Assembly (NCBI GenBank): GCA_029204225.1
Contig: CM055107.1
Span: 30,715,410 to 30,779,409 of the forward strand
Origin: Diphasiastrum complanatum
Lineage: Eukaryota; Streptophyta; Lycopodiopsida; Lycopodiales; Lycopodiaceae
Reading direction: 5' to 3'
Length of the DNA: 64,000 nucleotides
A model generated the notes under the pieces. It made no database searches, was not told the origin of the DNA, and saw only the letters and a program-made list of their open reading frames with translations. Position numbers and translations under genes: made by a program. Of the stretch, positions 22,613-34,329 are shown one piece after another (position 1 is the first letter of the stretch; each line of letters starts with the position of its first letter).

Positions 22613-22982
22613 TGACAAAATTTCCAGAATTCACACGTGTGGGGAATGTCCACAAGTAACCTGATGGATCTAATTAAGCTTTGTGATTAGCACAGTAACC
22701 TGATTCTAGATTGATTAGCAAGATCTAGTTCAGAAGAAATGGCTTAACCACAATCTAGCATGCTAAGCAACTGAATATGATAGCAATGAATCAATAATGA
22801 GCAAAAGTACAAGATATCAGTGTACAAGCATTAGCTTCAACACGAGTTAGAGAGAGAAAGATAGAGAGATAACAAGCAAAATAGTTTAGATCCAAAATGG
22901 CATGAAGTAGCTACAAAACTTTGGTTCTTCGTCATTGATTGTGAGGAGAGCTACACATATTTATGGAGTTTGAGGTAGCTTG
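22613..22982 (-). repeat. LTR-like repeat C2 (partial), minus orientation
   Basis: This is the reverse complement of 58640-59033 with about 80% similarity. Shared words are 'gacaaaattt', 'cacacgtgtg', 'gatctaattaagcttt', 'caatctagcatgctaagca' and 'ggcat.a.gtagctacaaa'. Its terminus at 22613 (TGACAAAATTT) is the same as the end at 59033, so this is a real element end. The other side is cut by the copia LTR beginning at 22983. Confidence 0.7.
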
Positions 22983-23828
22983 TGTGAAAAATGCAAAAAT
23001 AAGCTTGGTAGAGGCTAAAAATCTTGTATATAGATAAACACACATGTGTGGAGGCTGTTCCCATGTGTAAAACTAGTGTACTTGTCATGTACCATAATCA
23101 TGTACATATGATTTAATTCAAGTTCTAGTGGCTAAAATGGCCAAAAACTAGTTTTCTAGATATATGACACATGGCATCAATCTATTGATTGCATGAGCCA
23201 AATATTTTGGTTAGGTGTCATATCCCATGTGTAGAGGATAGCTCACACGTGTGGAATAAGCTGAAGTAGGCGAATTTTGACTTCTAGAAGATTTCTAAGT
23301 AGATCTCCATATAGAAAAAAATGGACCAAAAGTACTCAAAATAGAAGGTTTTGTCCAAGTGTTAGTTTTGCATGATGAATCATCATATGACAAAGCACCT
23401 TCACACATGTGGGATCAGAGGGATGATCAGTACCATGAGCTCTCACTTATTGTATATATAGAGCCACATTTGGCCATAATCATTGTGAGACACCAATCTT
23501 GGTTTTGGAAGCAATTTTGAGTGATTCTCTCCATTTGTCTACATTTGTTTTGATTGTTTTGAGGTTCCATCAATGTGTACTTGATTTTCAGGTTGGAGTC
23601 TATACTCAGACAATGTTTCACACGTGTGAAACCATAAAGTACACTTACCTTCAATTAATGATTGTTCTTGTTAGGATTTTGTGTCTAGAATTGATCTAGA
23701 TTGATCTTAATCTGAAGTAGATTGATCTTAATCTGAAGTAGATTGATAGATCAAGTAATCTGACAACCAATCCCTCTTGAGGATCAAATTAGGATCCACT
23801 CTTGGTCCTTTCTGTACTTTTTTGCACA
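22983..23828 (+). repeat. 5' LTR of plus-strand copia C3
   Basis: This 846-bp LTR starts TGTGAAAAATGC and ends TTTTGCACA, just before a PBS. It is the inverse of 31135-31965. It holds CACACGTGTG palindromes at 23244-23253 and 23619-23628 (the latter inside the 16-bp palindrome TTTCACACGTGTGAAA) and a TATA-like TATATATAG near 23452. The same edges in both copies fix its ends. Confidence 0.88.
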
Positions 23829-25590
23829 TGATATCAGAGCCAAGTACAAAATTTTTTGTTGAAATTGATAGAGTTTATCCAAATCAAAGCCAAAATTAGC
23901 AGTTTTTTGGAAACTAGTCAAATTTTGTGTAGCGAGTTGGATTTGATAGCTATCCTCAAAATTTTTGGTCCAGATCTTGTTGTGGGCTGTAGGAACCCTT
24001 TTCACATGTGTGAGGCCGTACAGCTCTGGTTTTGACTGAGAAATTTCAAAAATTTGTAGAATTTGACTCACATACCCAATTTGAGTGATTTTTGGTGCAA
24101 AATCAAGCATTTTCTAGACAGAATCTAATTCTTGATTAGTTCTTGGATTAGATCAGCCAAGAAAATGAATTTGAAGCTTGAATTGGGTGCATTAATTGAT
24201 TATCTCTGATTTTTTGAGTGCATGTTGAAGTTGCGAGAGATTTTGCTAAAAATCATAGATTAAGGAGTGATATGCAAGGTGAGAGGTTGTAATCCATTGT
24301 ACCATCACTCTAGATTTGTTCAAGAGTGATACAGTCAAGTTTAGAAGCATCAATTTGCTAGAAAACATCCTTGGATCTGTCCTCCAAGTGAAATCTTTGA
24401 GAGTTTCTAGTGCATATAGAGCATCTATGCAGATCTTTTGTAGAATTTGACATAGATTGGCTTAAATTGAGAGTTCTAGAAAAGAGATTGAGGTACAAGT
24501 CACATTGTTCAACCCTACTCAATTTGTTTGAGTGATTGTAAGGTTTGAAAAGATTCATTAAGGTGTCTATGGAAAATGTGTAGAGAGAGATCCAATTTTC
24601 TAAGAGTTCCTTCCTTTGTAGAAGGCAAGATCTAGAAGCTCATTTTGTGTTGTTATTGGTGGAGAGTTTGTCTCTTCCCAGGTGATCAAATCTTTCTAAG
24701 TGGCATTAGCTCTTTGAAGCACAATATCTTAGTGAGAAAAATCACAACTTTTGATTTTGAATTTCATTCCAAGTCTTAAGAGGTAGAGTAATTGGTGGAA
24801 TCCAATAGGGGTGATTGAATCAATTTATTGAGCAAAAATTGACATAGTATGTATGAAACTCAAATTAGTTCTATTCAACTTTCTTTGTGAGGGTGTGAGG
24901 GTCAATTTGAGATCCCATTGGATGTCTAGAATGAGGAGGAGTCCATATTTGAGTATTCATGCATGGTTGAGATCTTTGTGAATCTCTAGTTGTCTAATTT
25001 TTTAAGCTTTGTGAAAAATTGGTGGTATAGTTTGTTGTCAAATCAAATCAAATTCATTCTAAATTTCAAGTGTGAGATTATTTGGGTCAAGAGTGAGTCC
25101 AAAAGAAGTGATTAAGTTTGATTTTCATGTATTTGAAACAAAACCCATCTTTTGTTCAAGAATCTCAAGTGTTGAGAGAACTAGTCAAGTGAAAAGAAAA
25201 ATCTAGGTGTCAAATATTTTTCATATCCATTTCAACTTTCAAAAGAAAGAGTCATTGGTATTTGATGAGTCCAATAGGAGATTGGATCTGATTTCTTTAG
25301 TGATTTGATTCAAAGATTGTGTGCTTTTGTCTTAGTGATCAAAGCAAAGTTTCCAAGTGACTAGTCATTACTGTGAAGATTGATTCTTAGGTTTGTGAGC
25401 TAGATCTTTTGTAGATCCTTCTAGATTGTTGAAGATGTTCAAATCTAGTCTCTTGAAAGTCACAAATTACATTTGTAGAATTTTGAGCTATATCGCATGA
25501 TAGGGGTCAATTCCATTTACAAGCGATAAAAAACAATCAATCTAAATGTACTACATGATGGAAGTCCAAGAATAAGATCCAAAGCATGGC
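23829..25590 (+). other. PBS and long untranslated leader of copia C3
   Basis: PBS TGATATCAGAGCC at 23829-23841 (one mismatch to the tRNA-Met type) is followed by about 1.7 kb with no coding frame. The first about 1.65 kb is mirrored on the minus strand at 29480-31122, so the long leader is a family trait and not debris. Gag is essentially absent: the leader runs almost straight into the zinc-knuckle region. Confidence 0.75.
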
Positions 25591-26130
25591 AAAAGTGATG
25601 ATGATCAAGAATCAAGCTCTAAAGAAAAGAAGAAAGACAAAGCCAAACAAAAGTGTTTCTTTTGTGAAAGGCACTTTGCATCCCAGTGCTACAAAAAGAA
25701 GAATGCACAAGATGAGAGTAAGCAAGACAACCTTACCATTGAGGATTATGAGGATGAAGTTGATTCATCCTTGATGGCATCTACACCAACAATCAAGAGC
25801 TACTCCAATGACACATGGTAGATTGAGAGTGGGGCTAGTTCTCACATGACATTCCAAAAGGAATTCTTCTCAACTCTTGTACCTTTTTTAGGTTGTAAAA
25901 AGTCTATTCTAACAGCAAGTGATCAAGAATGTAGAACAGATTGAGTGGGAACAATCTCTTTAAGTCTTGGATCCTCTAAAAGATTGGATATAGAAAATGT
26001 ACTCTATGTTTCTAATCTTACTAGGAGCTTGCTTGGTGCTGGGCAACTAATGGATAGTGGTTTAGATGTTCATTTTAAGGAAGATGTTTGCTCTATTATG
26101 ATACTTGCATTGTAAACGGATTTAAGAAAA
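25591..26130 (+). pseudogene. Copia C3 zinc knuckle and protease remnant
   Basis: Coding-like sequence begins near 25600 with a Lys-rich stretch and KCFFCERHFASQCYKKK (about 25645-25700), a zinc knuckle missing the residues around its GH. The protease follows near 25820 as IESGASSHMTF, where the catalytic Asp of DSG is replaced by Glu and the preceding Trp region has a stop. DIENVLYVSNLTRSLLGAGQ and DSGLDVHFKEDVC then match the start of the gag_pre-integrase region. Copia similarity ends at about 26130. Confidence 0.8.
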
Positions 26131-26159
26131 GGAGGCTATTCTCAAAGGCCCGCAAGCAA

Positions 26160-26230
26160 CCATTTTGATGAGAATCGTGAGATGCTCTAATACCACTGAT
26201 GAGAATCGTGAGATGCTCTGATACCACTGA
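26160..26230 (-). repeat. Tandemly duplicated PBS-like motif
   Basis: A 35-bp unit (gatgagaatcgtgagatgct followed by ct.ataccact) is repeated twice. Each copy ends in a PBS-like word on the minus strand (GTGGTATCAGAGC and GTGGTATTAGAGC). Confidence 0.75.
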
Positions 26231-26710
26231 TGAATCTAGGGGAGAAAATTCATGAAACAGTCGCGACTCTCTTTCAAGATTCGGATGGAGTTCAGATGCG
26301 TTCGTTGGGCACTGCCAGCTGAAACACTCCTACAATCCTCCAGAGAGTAGTCAGTTACTACTGATCTACGTTCATAAATTAGTACAGCATTTGACTTAAT
26401 TTCAACCAAGTTGCAAAATTCAAAGGGAACAAGAAAACTCAGACATATGAAATAAACAGCATAAGCATTCAACATCCAAGATCAGACACAATAATCTATA
26501 TTGATTTTCTCTGATTTCTTCAGGGCACTGCATGCGAATCCACGTAGTGAGTTGGCATGAGAGAAGCACGGTTCTCTCAAGAGTAGTAGTCTCACTTCAC
26601 TAGCGGACAATTGGATCTTCTAATCCTAGACAGAATTATCTTCTCGCACACAAGCGAAGCTTCTGTCTGTGTTCGTCTTGATTGCTTACTAATAGTAGGT
26701 TGGAACAATG
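26231..26710 (-). repeat. Possible copia LTR (family C4), minus orientation
   Basis: This roughly 480-bp noncoding segment is bounded on the minus strand by PBS-like GTGGTATCAGAGC downstream (26212-26224). A further GAGTGGTATCAGAGCC occurs upstream (26699-26714). It follows the end of a copia RNase H of the same strand, so a 3' LTR or joined LTR-leader is expected here. No second copy exists in the window to fix its ends. Confidence 0.4.
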
Positions 26711-26759
26711 GCTCTGATACCACTCCATTGGGTGGCTCTCGAAGAGAGAAGGGCTGAAA

Positions 26760-28130
26760 GCTAGCAAGGCTTTGTAATCGGAAACACTTTGTTTCTTCAG
26801 CTCCCTCTCAAAGCATGGTAGCTTTATGATCCCGAGATTGCTCCTTTGCCTCTCAAAGAGCCCTTTGTCCAGAGCTTTAGTGAAGATGTCAACAACCATA
26901 TCTTTTGTTCCTATGAAGGTGGTCTGCATCATCTTCCTTTCAATCAGATCCCTGATCAAGTGATACTTGATCGCAATGTGCTTCGTTCTTGAGTGAAACA
27001 CAGGATCTTTCGTTAGGTGTATCGCAAAGGTGTTGTCCATCTGCTAGACCAATGGCTCGTTTCTTGTTTCACCCAATTCGTCCAGGAACTGCCTTAGCCA
27101 AATTATTTCGTTGGCCATCTTCGCTGCTGCTACGTACTCTGCTTCGCAGGACGACTGGGCTACAATGGTCTACTTCTTGCTGACCCAGAGAATTGCTATC
27201 CCTAATGCGATGGTGAATCCTCCTGAGATGCTTTTACAGTCATCCCTGAGAGATGCCCAACTAGCATCGCTGTAGGAAAGTATCCTGAGGCCTGCACCAC
27301 GACAATAACATAAGCCATAATCCCTCGTTAATTAAAGATATTTCAAAATTTGTTTTGCAATCATCAAATGTGTTGAGCCTGGATTCGTGCAGAATTGGCT
27401 CATCCTGAATACTGCATAAGCAATATCAGGATGTGTGTTGTCTCCAAGGTACATCAGTGAACCTATCAACCTCATATAGGGTGTGAGCTACATCTGTTCT
27501 CTTTCTTCCTCAGTCTTTGGACAGTCGTCATTTGTTAGCATCGTCCCCACGAGCATTGGAGTGTTTGCTCCTTTGCAGTTCAGCATCCAAAAGTCCTCTA
27601 GGATCTTCTGGGTGTATCTGGATTGGTGAAGATATAACTTGCCTCCCTCATAGTCTCTTTCGATTTGTAAGCCTAGGTAACATCTGGTTTCTCCTAGATC
27701 CACTATCTCGAAATGCTTCGAGATGTCTGTCTTTATTTCAGCAATTAGCTGCTCACTCCTGTAAAGTATCAGAGTGTCGTCCACATAAACAACCACTATG
27801 ATGATCTGCCCATCTATAACTTTGACATACACGCTGGAGTAAACCAACAGAGGCTTGAATCCCAATGATTGAAGGGCCTGATCCTTCTTCTTGTACCATT
27901 GTCGGGCTGATTGCTTCAGACCAATGCTTCTATGCATTCTGCATACATAGTCAGGAAGTGAATTCGAGACAAATCATGGGGGTTGATCCATGTAGACCTC
28001 TTCGTCTAATTCGCCATGCAAGAAGGCTGTCTTCTCGTCCACAATGTGGATCCTGAGGTTCTAAGCTGCTGCATATGCAAACAACAGATGTAGGGATGAA
28101 TGTTTGACGACAGGAGAGAAGATTTCAGAG
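26760..28130 (-). pseudogene. Copia C4 reverse transcriptase and RNase H
   Basis: On the minus strand from 28130, GIDYSEIFSPVVKHSSLHLL and DEKTAFLHGELDEEVYMDQP (RT motif region A) lead into 27937-27488. That block holds QSARQWYKKKDQALQSLGFK, VVVYVDDTLIL (the catalytic YVDD) and GETRCYLGLQIERD. RNase H continues at about 27250-26819 with SGGFTIALGIAILW, QSSCEAEYVAAAKMANEIIW, DNTFAIHLTKDPVFHSRTKH and DIFTKALDKGLFERQR. Several stops interrupt it. The piece starts abruptly at 28130 within RT. It resembles the maize Opie-like branch more than the other copias here (impression only). Confidence 0.88.
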
Positions 28131-29470
28131 TAGTCAATACCGTATCTTTGAGACATACTCAACTAGTATGGCTTTACTCCAATTTTGAGATGCGATGATC
28201 TCACTAAAGCAATTTGATTTATCAAATGACATAAGAGAAGTAAGTATGAGATGTATACCACATGAGATATGCTCCTCTTTCCCTTGAAATGTGAGCCACA
28301 TGGGCTCAACCATTTTTCTTGAGTTTCTTTTTGGAATCACAATTTGAGAAGGTCTCTCCTCCTCAATCCTTGGCACACTTGAACCTTGAGAAGGATTCTC
28401 CTCCTCAATCCTTGGCACATTTGAACCTTGAGATGACTCCTTAAGATCCTCTTCATGGTGCTCCTTTTTTATGAAAATCTGAGACCTCCATGTCTCATAA
28501 TGATCAAAACAAGTATGACCATTCAATATGCACTTCCTATGATTATCAAGATTACTTATGCTAGAAATATAAGTCCAAAAATCACCACAACTTGGCATGA
28601 TTTTTCCAATATTGAAATCAAAGGTATTTCCATCTCAATAAGGCTAACTACTTGCTTATGGATATAAGTGTCCACTTTGGATGCTTCACTTATTCTCATA
28701 AGAAGTTTACAACTTGCCTTTAGGATTGAAAACTTACAATTTTCATCTGTATGAATGAACACGTCATTCATGATCTTATTGAAACCAAAAGATCCTATAT
28801 TATGAAGATATTTCCATTTCCTTGACTTCATAACTAATGTAAGCTTACAAGGAAAACATATTTTTCTATCTTTTAAGGCATCACACTCAACTAGTATTGC
28901 CTTAATCCACCTTTGAGATACAAAAATCTCTTCAAAGCAAAATGGTTCTTCATAAGTTGACAAGATAGCATAAATGAAACTATTTTCATTTTGTGATTGC
29001 TGTTTCTTATTCTTGATTGATTTCTCTTGGATCATAACAATAAGTTTGGACTTATCTAGAGTTCCAAGAAAAATACTTTCCAAGGACATAAAATAAATCC
29101 AAGTTACTTTCATGAAAGTGGCATCTACTTTTGCATCTTGAACCAAACAATGCACTTCCAAATAGAAAATTTCAAAAGATTTGACTCTGTGTTGTGATGG
29201 ACTCTTGAAGACAAATCTTGCAAGTCCTTGTGAGACTCCAAGCCTCATTCACCTTTCCACAAAGGAAACACCTTTCCTTGGACTTGTCCTTCTTGTATTT
29301 GCATTTAAAACTTGAAGCTCCATCCTTCACCTCGGCCCCCTTGCTTTGGTTCTCCTTGGATGGATTGGTCTTCTTTTTGTAGCTTCTTGAGAAAATATAT
29401 CCTCCCTTACCACAAAGGTTTCACTTAGGATCCTTCATTTCCTTCAGTAAGATGCCACCTATTGATGCCA
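28131..29470 (-). pseudogene. Copia pol linker relic with unusual long frames
   Basis: Read on the minus strand, 29460-29230 has zinc-knuckle-like debris (LCGKGGYIFSRSYKKK, KERCFLCGKVNEAWSL). A 230-codon frame (29248-28556) has no clear family except a copia-like EEPFCFEEIFVSQRW segment. 28598-28134 holds the integrase-RT linker (SQGSNVPRIEEENPSQGSSV, VEPMWL, FSEIIASQNWSKAILVEYVS) and ends where RT of the C4 piece begins, about 60 residues further into the domain. This may be the 5' half of the same element with an internal deletion at 28130, or two joined elements. Confidence 0.55.
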
Positions 29471-31134
29471 TGTGAATAAAAAACTGTGATATGATTCTAC
29501 AAATTTAATTTGTGACTTTCAAGAGACTAGATTTGAACATCTTCAATAATCTAGAATGATCTACAAAATATCCAGCTCACAAACCTAAGAATCAATCTTC
29601 ACACTAATGACTAGTCACTTGGAAACTTTGCTTTGATCACTAAGACAAAAGCACACAATATTTGAATCGAATCACAAAAGAAATCAGATCCAATCTCCTA
29701 TTGGACTCATCAAATACCAATGACTCTTTCTTTTGAAAAAAAAATGGATATGAAAAGATTTGACACCTAGATTTTCCTTTTCACTTGACTAGTTCTCTCA
29801 ACACTTGAGACTTTTGAACAAAAGATGGATTTTGTTTCAAACACATGAAAATCAAACATAATCACTTCTTTTAGACTCACTCTTGACTCAAATAATCTCA
29901 CTCTTGAGATTTAGAATGAATTTGATTTGATTTGAAAACAAACTATACCATCAATTTTTCACAAAGCTTAAAAATTAGACAACTAGAGATTCACAAAGAT
30001 CTCAACCATGCATGAATATTCAAATATGGACTCCTCCTTCTTCTAGACATCCAATGGGATCACAAATTGACCCTCACACTCTCATAAAGAAAGTTGAATA
30101 GAACTAATTTGAGTTTCATACATACTATGTCAATTTTTGCTCAATAAATTGATTCAATCACCCCTATTGGATTCCACCAATTACTCTACCTCTTAAGACT
30201 TGGAATGAAATTCAAAATCAAAAGTTATGATTTTTCTCACTAAGATATTGTGCTTCAAAGAGCTAATGCCACTTAGAAAGATTTGATCACCTGGGAAGAG
30301 ACAAACTCTCCACCAATAACAACACAAAATGAGCTTCTAGATCTTGCCTTCTACAAAGGAAGGAACTCTTAGAAAATTGGATCTCTCTCTACCTTAATGA
30401 CTCTTTTCACACCTTAATGACTCTTTTCAAACCTTACAATCACTCAAAAAAATTGAGTAGGTTGAGCTATGTGACTTGGATCCCAATCTCGTTTCTAGAA
30501 CTCTCAATTGAAGCCAATCTATGTCAAATTCTACAAAAGATTTGCATAGACTAGAAACTCTCAAAGGTTTCACTTGGAGGACAGATCCAAAGATGTTTTC
30601 TAGCAAATTGATGCTTATAAACTTGACCCTATCACTCTTGAACAAATCTAGAGTGATGGTACAATGGATTTCAACCTCTCACCTTGCATATCACTCCTTA
30701 ATCTATGAGTTTTAGCAATTTCTCTCTTCAACCTCAACATACACTCAAAAAATCAGAGAAGATCAATTAATGCACCTAATTCAAGCTTCAATTTTAATTT
30801 TTTGGCTGATATAATCCAAGAACTAATCAAGGAATTAGATTCACTATAGAAAATGCTTGATTTTGCACCAAAAATCACTCAAATTGGGTATGTGAGTCAA
30901 ATTCTACAAATTTTTGAAATTTCTCAGTCAAAACAGGATCTGTATGGACTCACACGTGTGAAAAGAGTTCCTACAGCCCACAACAAGATCTAGACCAAAT
31001 ATTTTGAGAATAGCTATCAAATTCAACTCGCTACACAAAATTTGACTAGTTTCCAAAAAACTGCTAATTTTGGCCTTGATTTGGATTAACCCTATCAATT
31101 TCAACAAAACCTCTTGTACTTAGCTCTGATACCA
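29471..31134 (-). other. Leader and PBS of minus-strand copia C3
   Basis: This is the mirror image of 23829-25480. The PBS (TGGTATCAGAGC on the minus strand) is at 31123-31134, directly inside the LTR edge. The stretch has no coding frame. Confidence 0.8.
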
Positions 31135-31965
31135 TGTGGAAAAAGTACAATTTGGACCAAGAGTGGATTCTAATCTGATCCTCAAGAGGGATTGGATGTT
31201 AGATTTACTTGATCTATCAATCTACATAAGATTAAGATCAATCTAGATCAATTCTAGACATAAAATCCTAACAAGAACAATCATTAATGAAGGTAAGTGT
31301 ACTTTCTGGTTTCACACGTGTGAAAACCTGTCAGAGTACGGACTCCAACCTAAAAACAAAGTACACTATGATAGAAACTCAAAACATTCAAGAAAAATCA
31401 AGACAAATGGAGAGATTGACACAAAAAGTCTCCAAAACCAAGATTGGTGTTTCATAATGATTATGGCCAAATGTGGCTCTATATATACAATAAGTGGGAG
31501 CTTGTGATACTGATCATCCCTCTGATCCCACATGTGTAAAGGTGCTTTGTCATATGATGATTCATCATACAAAACTGACACTTGGACAAACCCTTCTATT
31601 TTGAGCACTTTGGGCCAATTTCCTACTATATGGAGATCAACTTGGAAATCTTCTAGAAGTCAAAATTTGCCTACTTCAGTTGTCCTCCACATGTGTGAGC
31701 TATCCTCTATACATGGTATATGACACCTAACCAAAGGATGTGGCTCATGCAATCAATAGATTGATGCCATGTGTCATATGTCTAGAAAACTAGTTTTTGG
31801 CCATTTTAGCCACTAGAACTTGAATTAAATCATATGTACAACATATATGATTATGGTACATGACAATTACACTAGTTTCACACGTGGGAACAAGCTCCAC
31901 ACATGTGTGTTTATCTATATACAAGATTTTTGGCATCTACCAAGCTTATTTTTGCATTTTTCACA
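31135..31965 (-). repeat. 5' LTR of minus-strand copia C3
   Basis: This 831-bp LTR is the inverted counterpart of 22983-23828. CACACGTGTG occurs at 31313-31322 inside TTCACACGTGTGAA. Its outer end (TGTGAAAAATGC on the minus strand) is at 31965. No matching 3' LTR was found to the left. Confidence 0.88.
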
Positions 31966-32561
31966 TAAAGTACAAAATCAGGTGCTCAGACACATGTGAG
32001 GAACATCCAATTTCAGTTTAAAAGTTCTCTTTCATGTTTGATCGAAAAATATTGCTAGATAGCTTGTTTGAAAGCTAGTTTTGTCTAGTTTATGTAGCAA
32101 TTAGTTTTATTCAATTTGATTGAGCCAATAAAAAGTTATAAGCTTTTGAAGAGAGACAGGTAGGTCACCTAGGCCTATGTGGACAGATTTGGTTTGATCA
32201 AGAGATTGCTTGTTTAATCCTAAATCACAGTTGTATGCTTGTCAATTCTATCTATTTGAGATCTAGGCATTGTTTTGAGATCTTAGCCATTTTGTTTCAT
32301 ACAATATCATTGTATTTGAGTCAAATTTTGTTTCTTAGTGTATTTCACATGTGCTAAGTGTGTTTGATCCTAAATTTGCCCATACTCCAGTATTTGATGT
32401 GAAGTAGATCTAGTTTTAGAGAGATTGGTAGAGCTAGTGAGAATCATCTCACAATTTCTTGCAAGATCTTGCCTATGAGTTGGTAGCTCACCATTATTGG
32501 ATCATATAGTGAGAGAGTAGCAACAGTTTTTGTTCATCACTTGAGTCTATTTCCACTTTAT
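31966..32561 (+). other. Leader of plus-strand copia C5 (5' LTR missing)
   Basis: About 600 bp without coding potential lies between the minus-strand C3 LTR and the C5 Gag ATG. No PBS and no match to the C5 3' LTR (36008-36684) was seen, so the 5' LTR of C5 appears lost. Confidence 0.55.
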
Positions 32562-33310
32562 ATGGCTTCAATGGGTTCATCCTTGTTGGAACAAAGTGAG
32601 ATATTGACTACTTCCAATCATTCAATATTGGAGTTGAGAATGGAGTCCACACTGATACTCCAAGATGTGATGGACATTGTTCTTGGCCTTGAAGAAGAGC
32701 CTCAAGTTCTCCAAGAGGTTAAAAAATACAAGAAGAGAGCTAGGATGGATCTCCACTACATCAAGATGAATGTCTCTAATGAGATATTGAGGGAGATTGT
32801 TACTTGAACTACAGGCAAAGAAGCTTGGGATTGGTCTCAAGTCTATCTATGAGGCTAAGAACACCTCTAGGCTCCTCACTCTTAGAAATCAAATCTTCCA
32901 AAGTAGTCAAAAGACTGATGAGAGTGCATCTCAGAATTATGTTTTGAGAGTCATTGATATTCATAGGGAGCTTGCATGCATTGTGACTCAACCAATCAAA
33001 GTGAGCTAGTCCAAGTCATTCTCAATGGCTTGAGAAGTGAATATGACAACTTGTCCAATCCTATGCCATTAAGGACGAACTACCAAATTTGGAGGCCCTT
33101 CAAAATGTGGTTATTTATGAAGAATCAAGACAAGAGTACAAACTCTTGAGGATGGACAAGCTATCACTCAATCATAATGATGGCAAGGCTTTATTTGTCA
33201 AGGACAAGCACAAAGGGAGGAGCAAGAACCAATATCAACAATCCTCAAGCAAGGACAAAGCCAAGTTGATACTTGTACTATCAAAAAGAATGATGAGATA
33301 TTTGACCTAG
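32562..33310 (+). pseudogene. Copia C5 Gag (UBN2 type)
   Basis: ATG 32562 opens MASMGSSLLEQSEILTTSNH and continues MESTLILQDVMDIVLGLEEE ... YIKMNVSNEILREIV before a stop at about 32806. Other frames carry on: LKSIYEAKNTSRLLTLRNQI (32800-33009) and LEALQNVVIYEESRQEYKLL with a Lys-rich end (33089-33290). At least three frameshifts are present. The zinc knuckle and the whole protease are missing, because the basic region joins directly to TCTIKKNDEIFD near 33268-33305, which belongs after the protease. Confidence 0.85.
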
Positions 33311-33329
33311 GATCTAGATTTGGAGGCAT

Positions 33330-34325
33330 CTATAAACTAGATCCAAGAGAAAGTGTAAATTCTTGTAATGTTGCTTTTGTGACCAAGCTATCTATGGAGG
33401 ATTTATGGCATAGGAGGTTGGGACATCCCAACTACAAATCCATGCTCTCTATGATCAAAGAAGCGAAAGTTATTGGCTTGCCAAAGTCATTTTACAAGGA
33501 GATCAAGCCATGTGAGACTTGTGCTATTGCTAAATCTCACAAGAAGCCATTTACAAGATCTTCTATCAAGAGTAAGCATCCTTTGGATTTGATCCACTCA
33601 GATGTTCATTTCTCATCATCTATGAGCAAGGGAGGAGCCACTTGGATATATCTTCTTTCTTCTAAATCTATGGTGTTTGATCATTTCCTTATTTTCAAAT
33701 CTTATGTTGAGAAGCAATTCTCATTAAAGATTATAATATTTTAGATGTGATGGAGGTGGAGAGTATATCTCCAATAAATTCCATGACTATTGTGAGCATG
33801 AAGGCATTAAAAGTGAGTCCTCTGTTGCCTACTCTCCATCTCAAAATGGAGTGGCCGAGAGAAAGAATAGATCCTTATGTGAATGTGCCAAAGCCATAAG
33901 GATTGAGGCATCTTTTCCAAAATACTTTTGGGGAGAAGCCATAAGTTGTGCAAATTATCTTTGCAATAGACTCCCACATATTGCTCTTGGAGGAAAGTCA
34001 CCATATGAGATCTTATCTATAAAGAGCCCTAAGGTTGATCACCTTAGAGTTTTTGGATGCATATGTTTTGCCCATATTCCCTTGGAAACAAGGAAGAAAG
34101 ATGTTTCTACTTCATGCAAAGGGATCATGGTTGTATATTCATCCACTAAGAAGGCCTATAGAGTCTTTATACTCTCTACCTCGATTGTGATTGAGAGTAG
34201 AGATGTTATTCTTCATGAAGAGCAAAAATCCAATTTGGAAAGGGCCGAGATCAAAGCATCTCTAGATGCATCAATTGCTATCGAGGACAATTATGAAGTG
34301 ATGGGGTTGAGAATTGAAGAGGAGT
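33330..34325 (+). pseudogene. Copia C5 integrase
   Basis: The gag_pre-integrase HHCC-type domain is well kept: MEDLWHRRLGHPNYKSMLSM ... CETCAIAKSHKKPFTRS (33400-33570). The core starts DLIHSDVHFSSS but lacks the FIDDFSR block (about 12 residues deleted). A shift at 33744 leads to RCDGGGEYISNKFHDYCEHE, YSPSQNGVAERKNRSLCECA, VDHLRVFGCICFAHIPLETR and AYRVFILSTS. The linker (RIEEESPWIF) runs to 34355. The Asp and Glu catalytic residues are partly present but the frame is broken. Confidence 0.9.
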
Positions 34326-34329
34326 CTCC

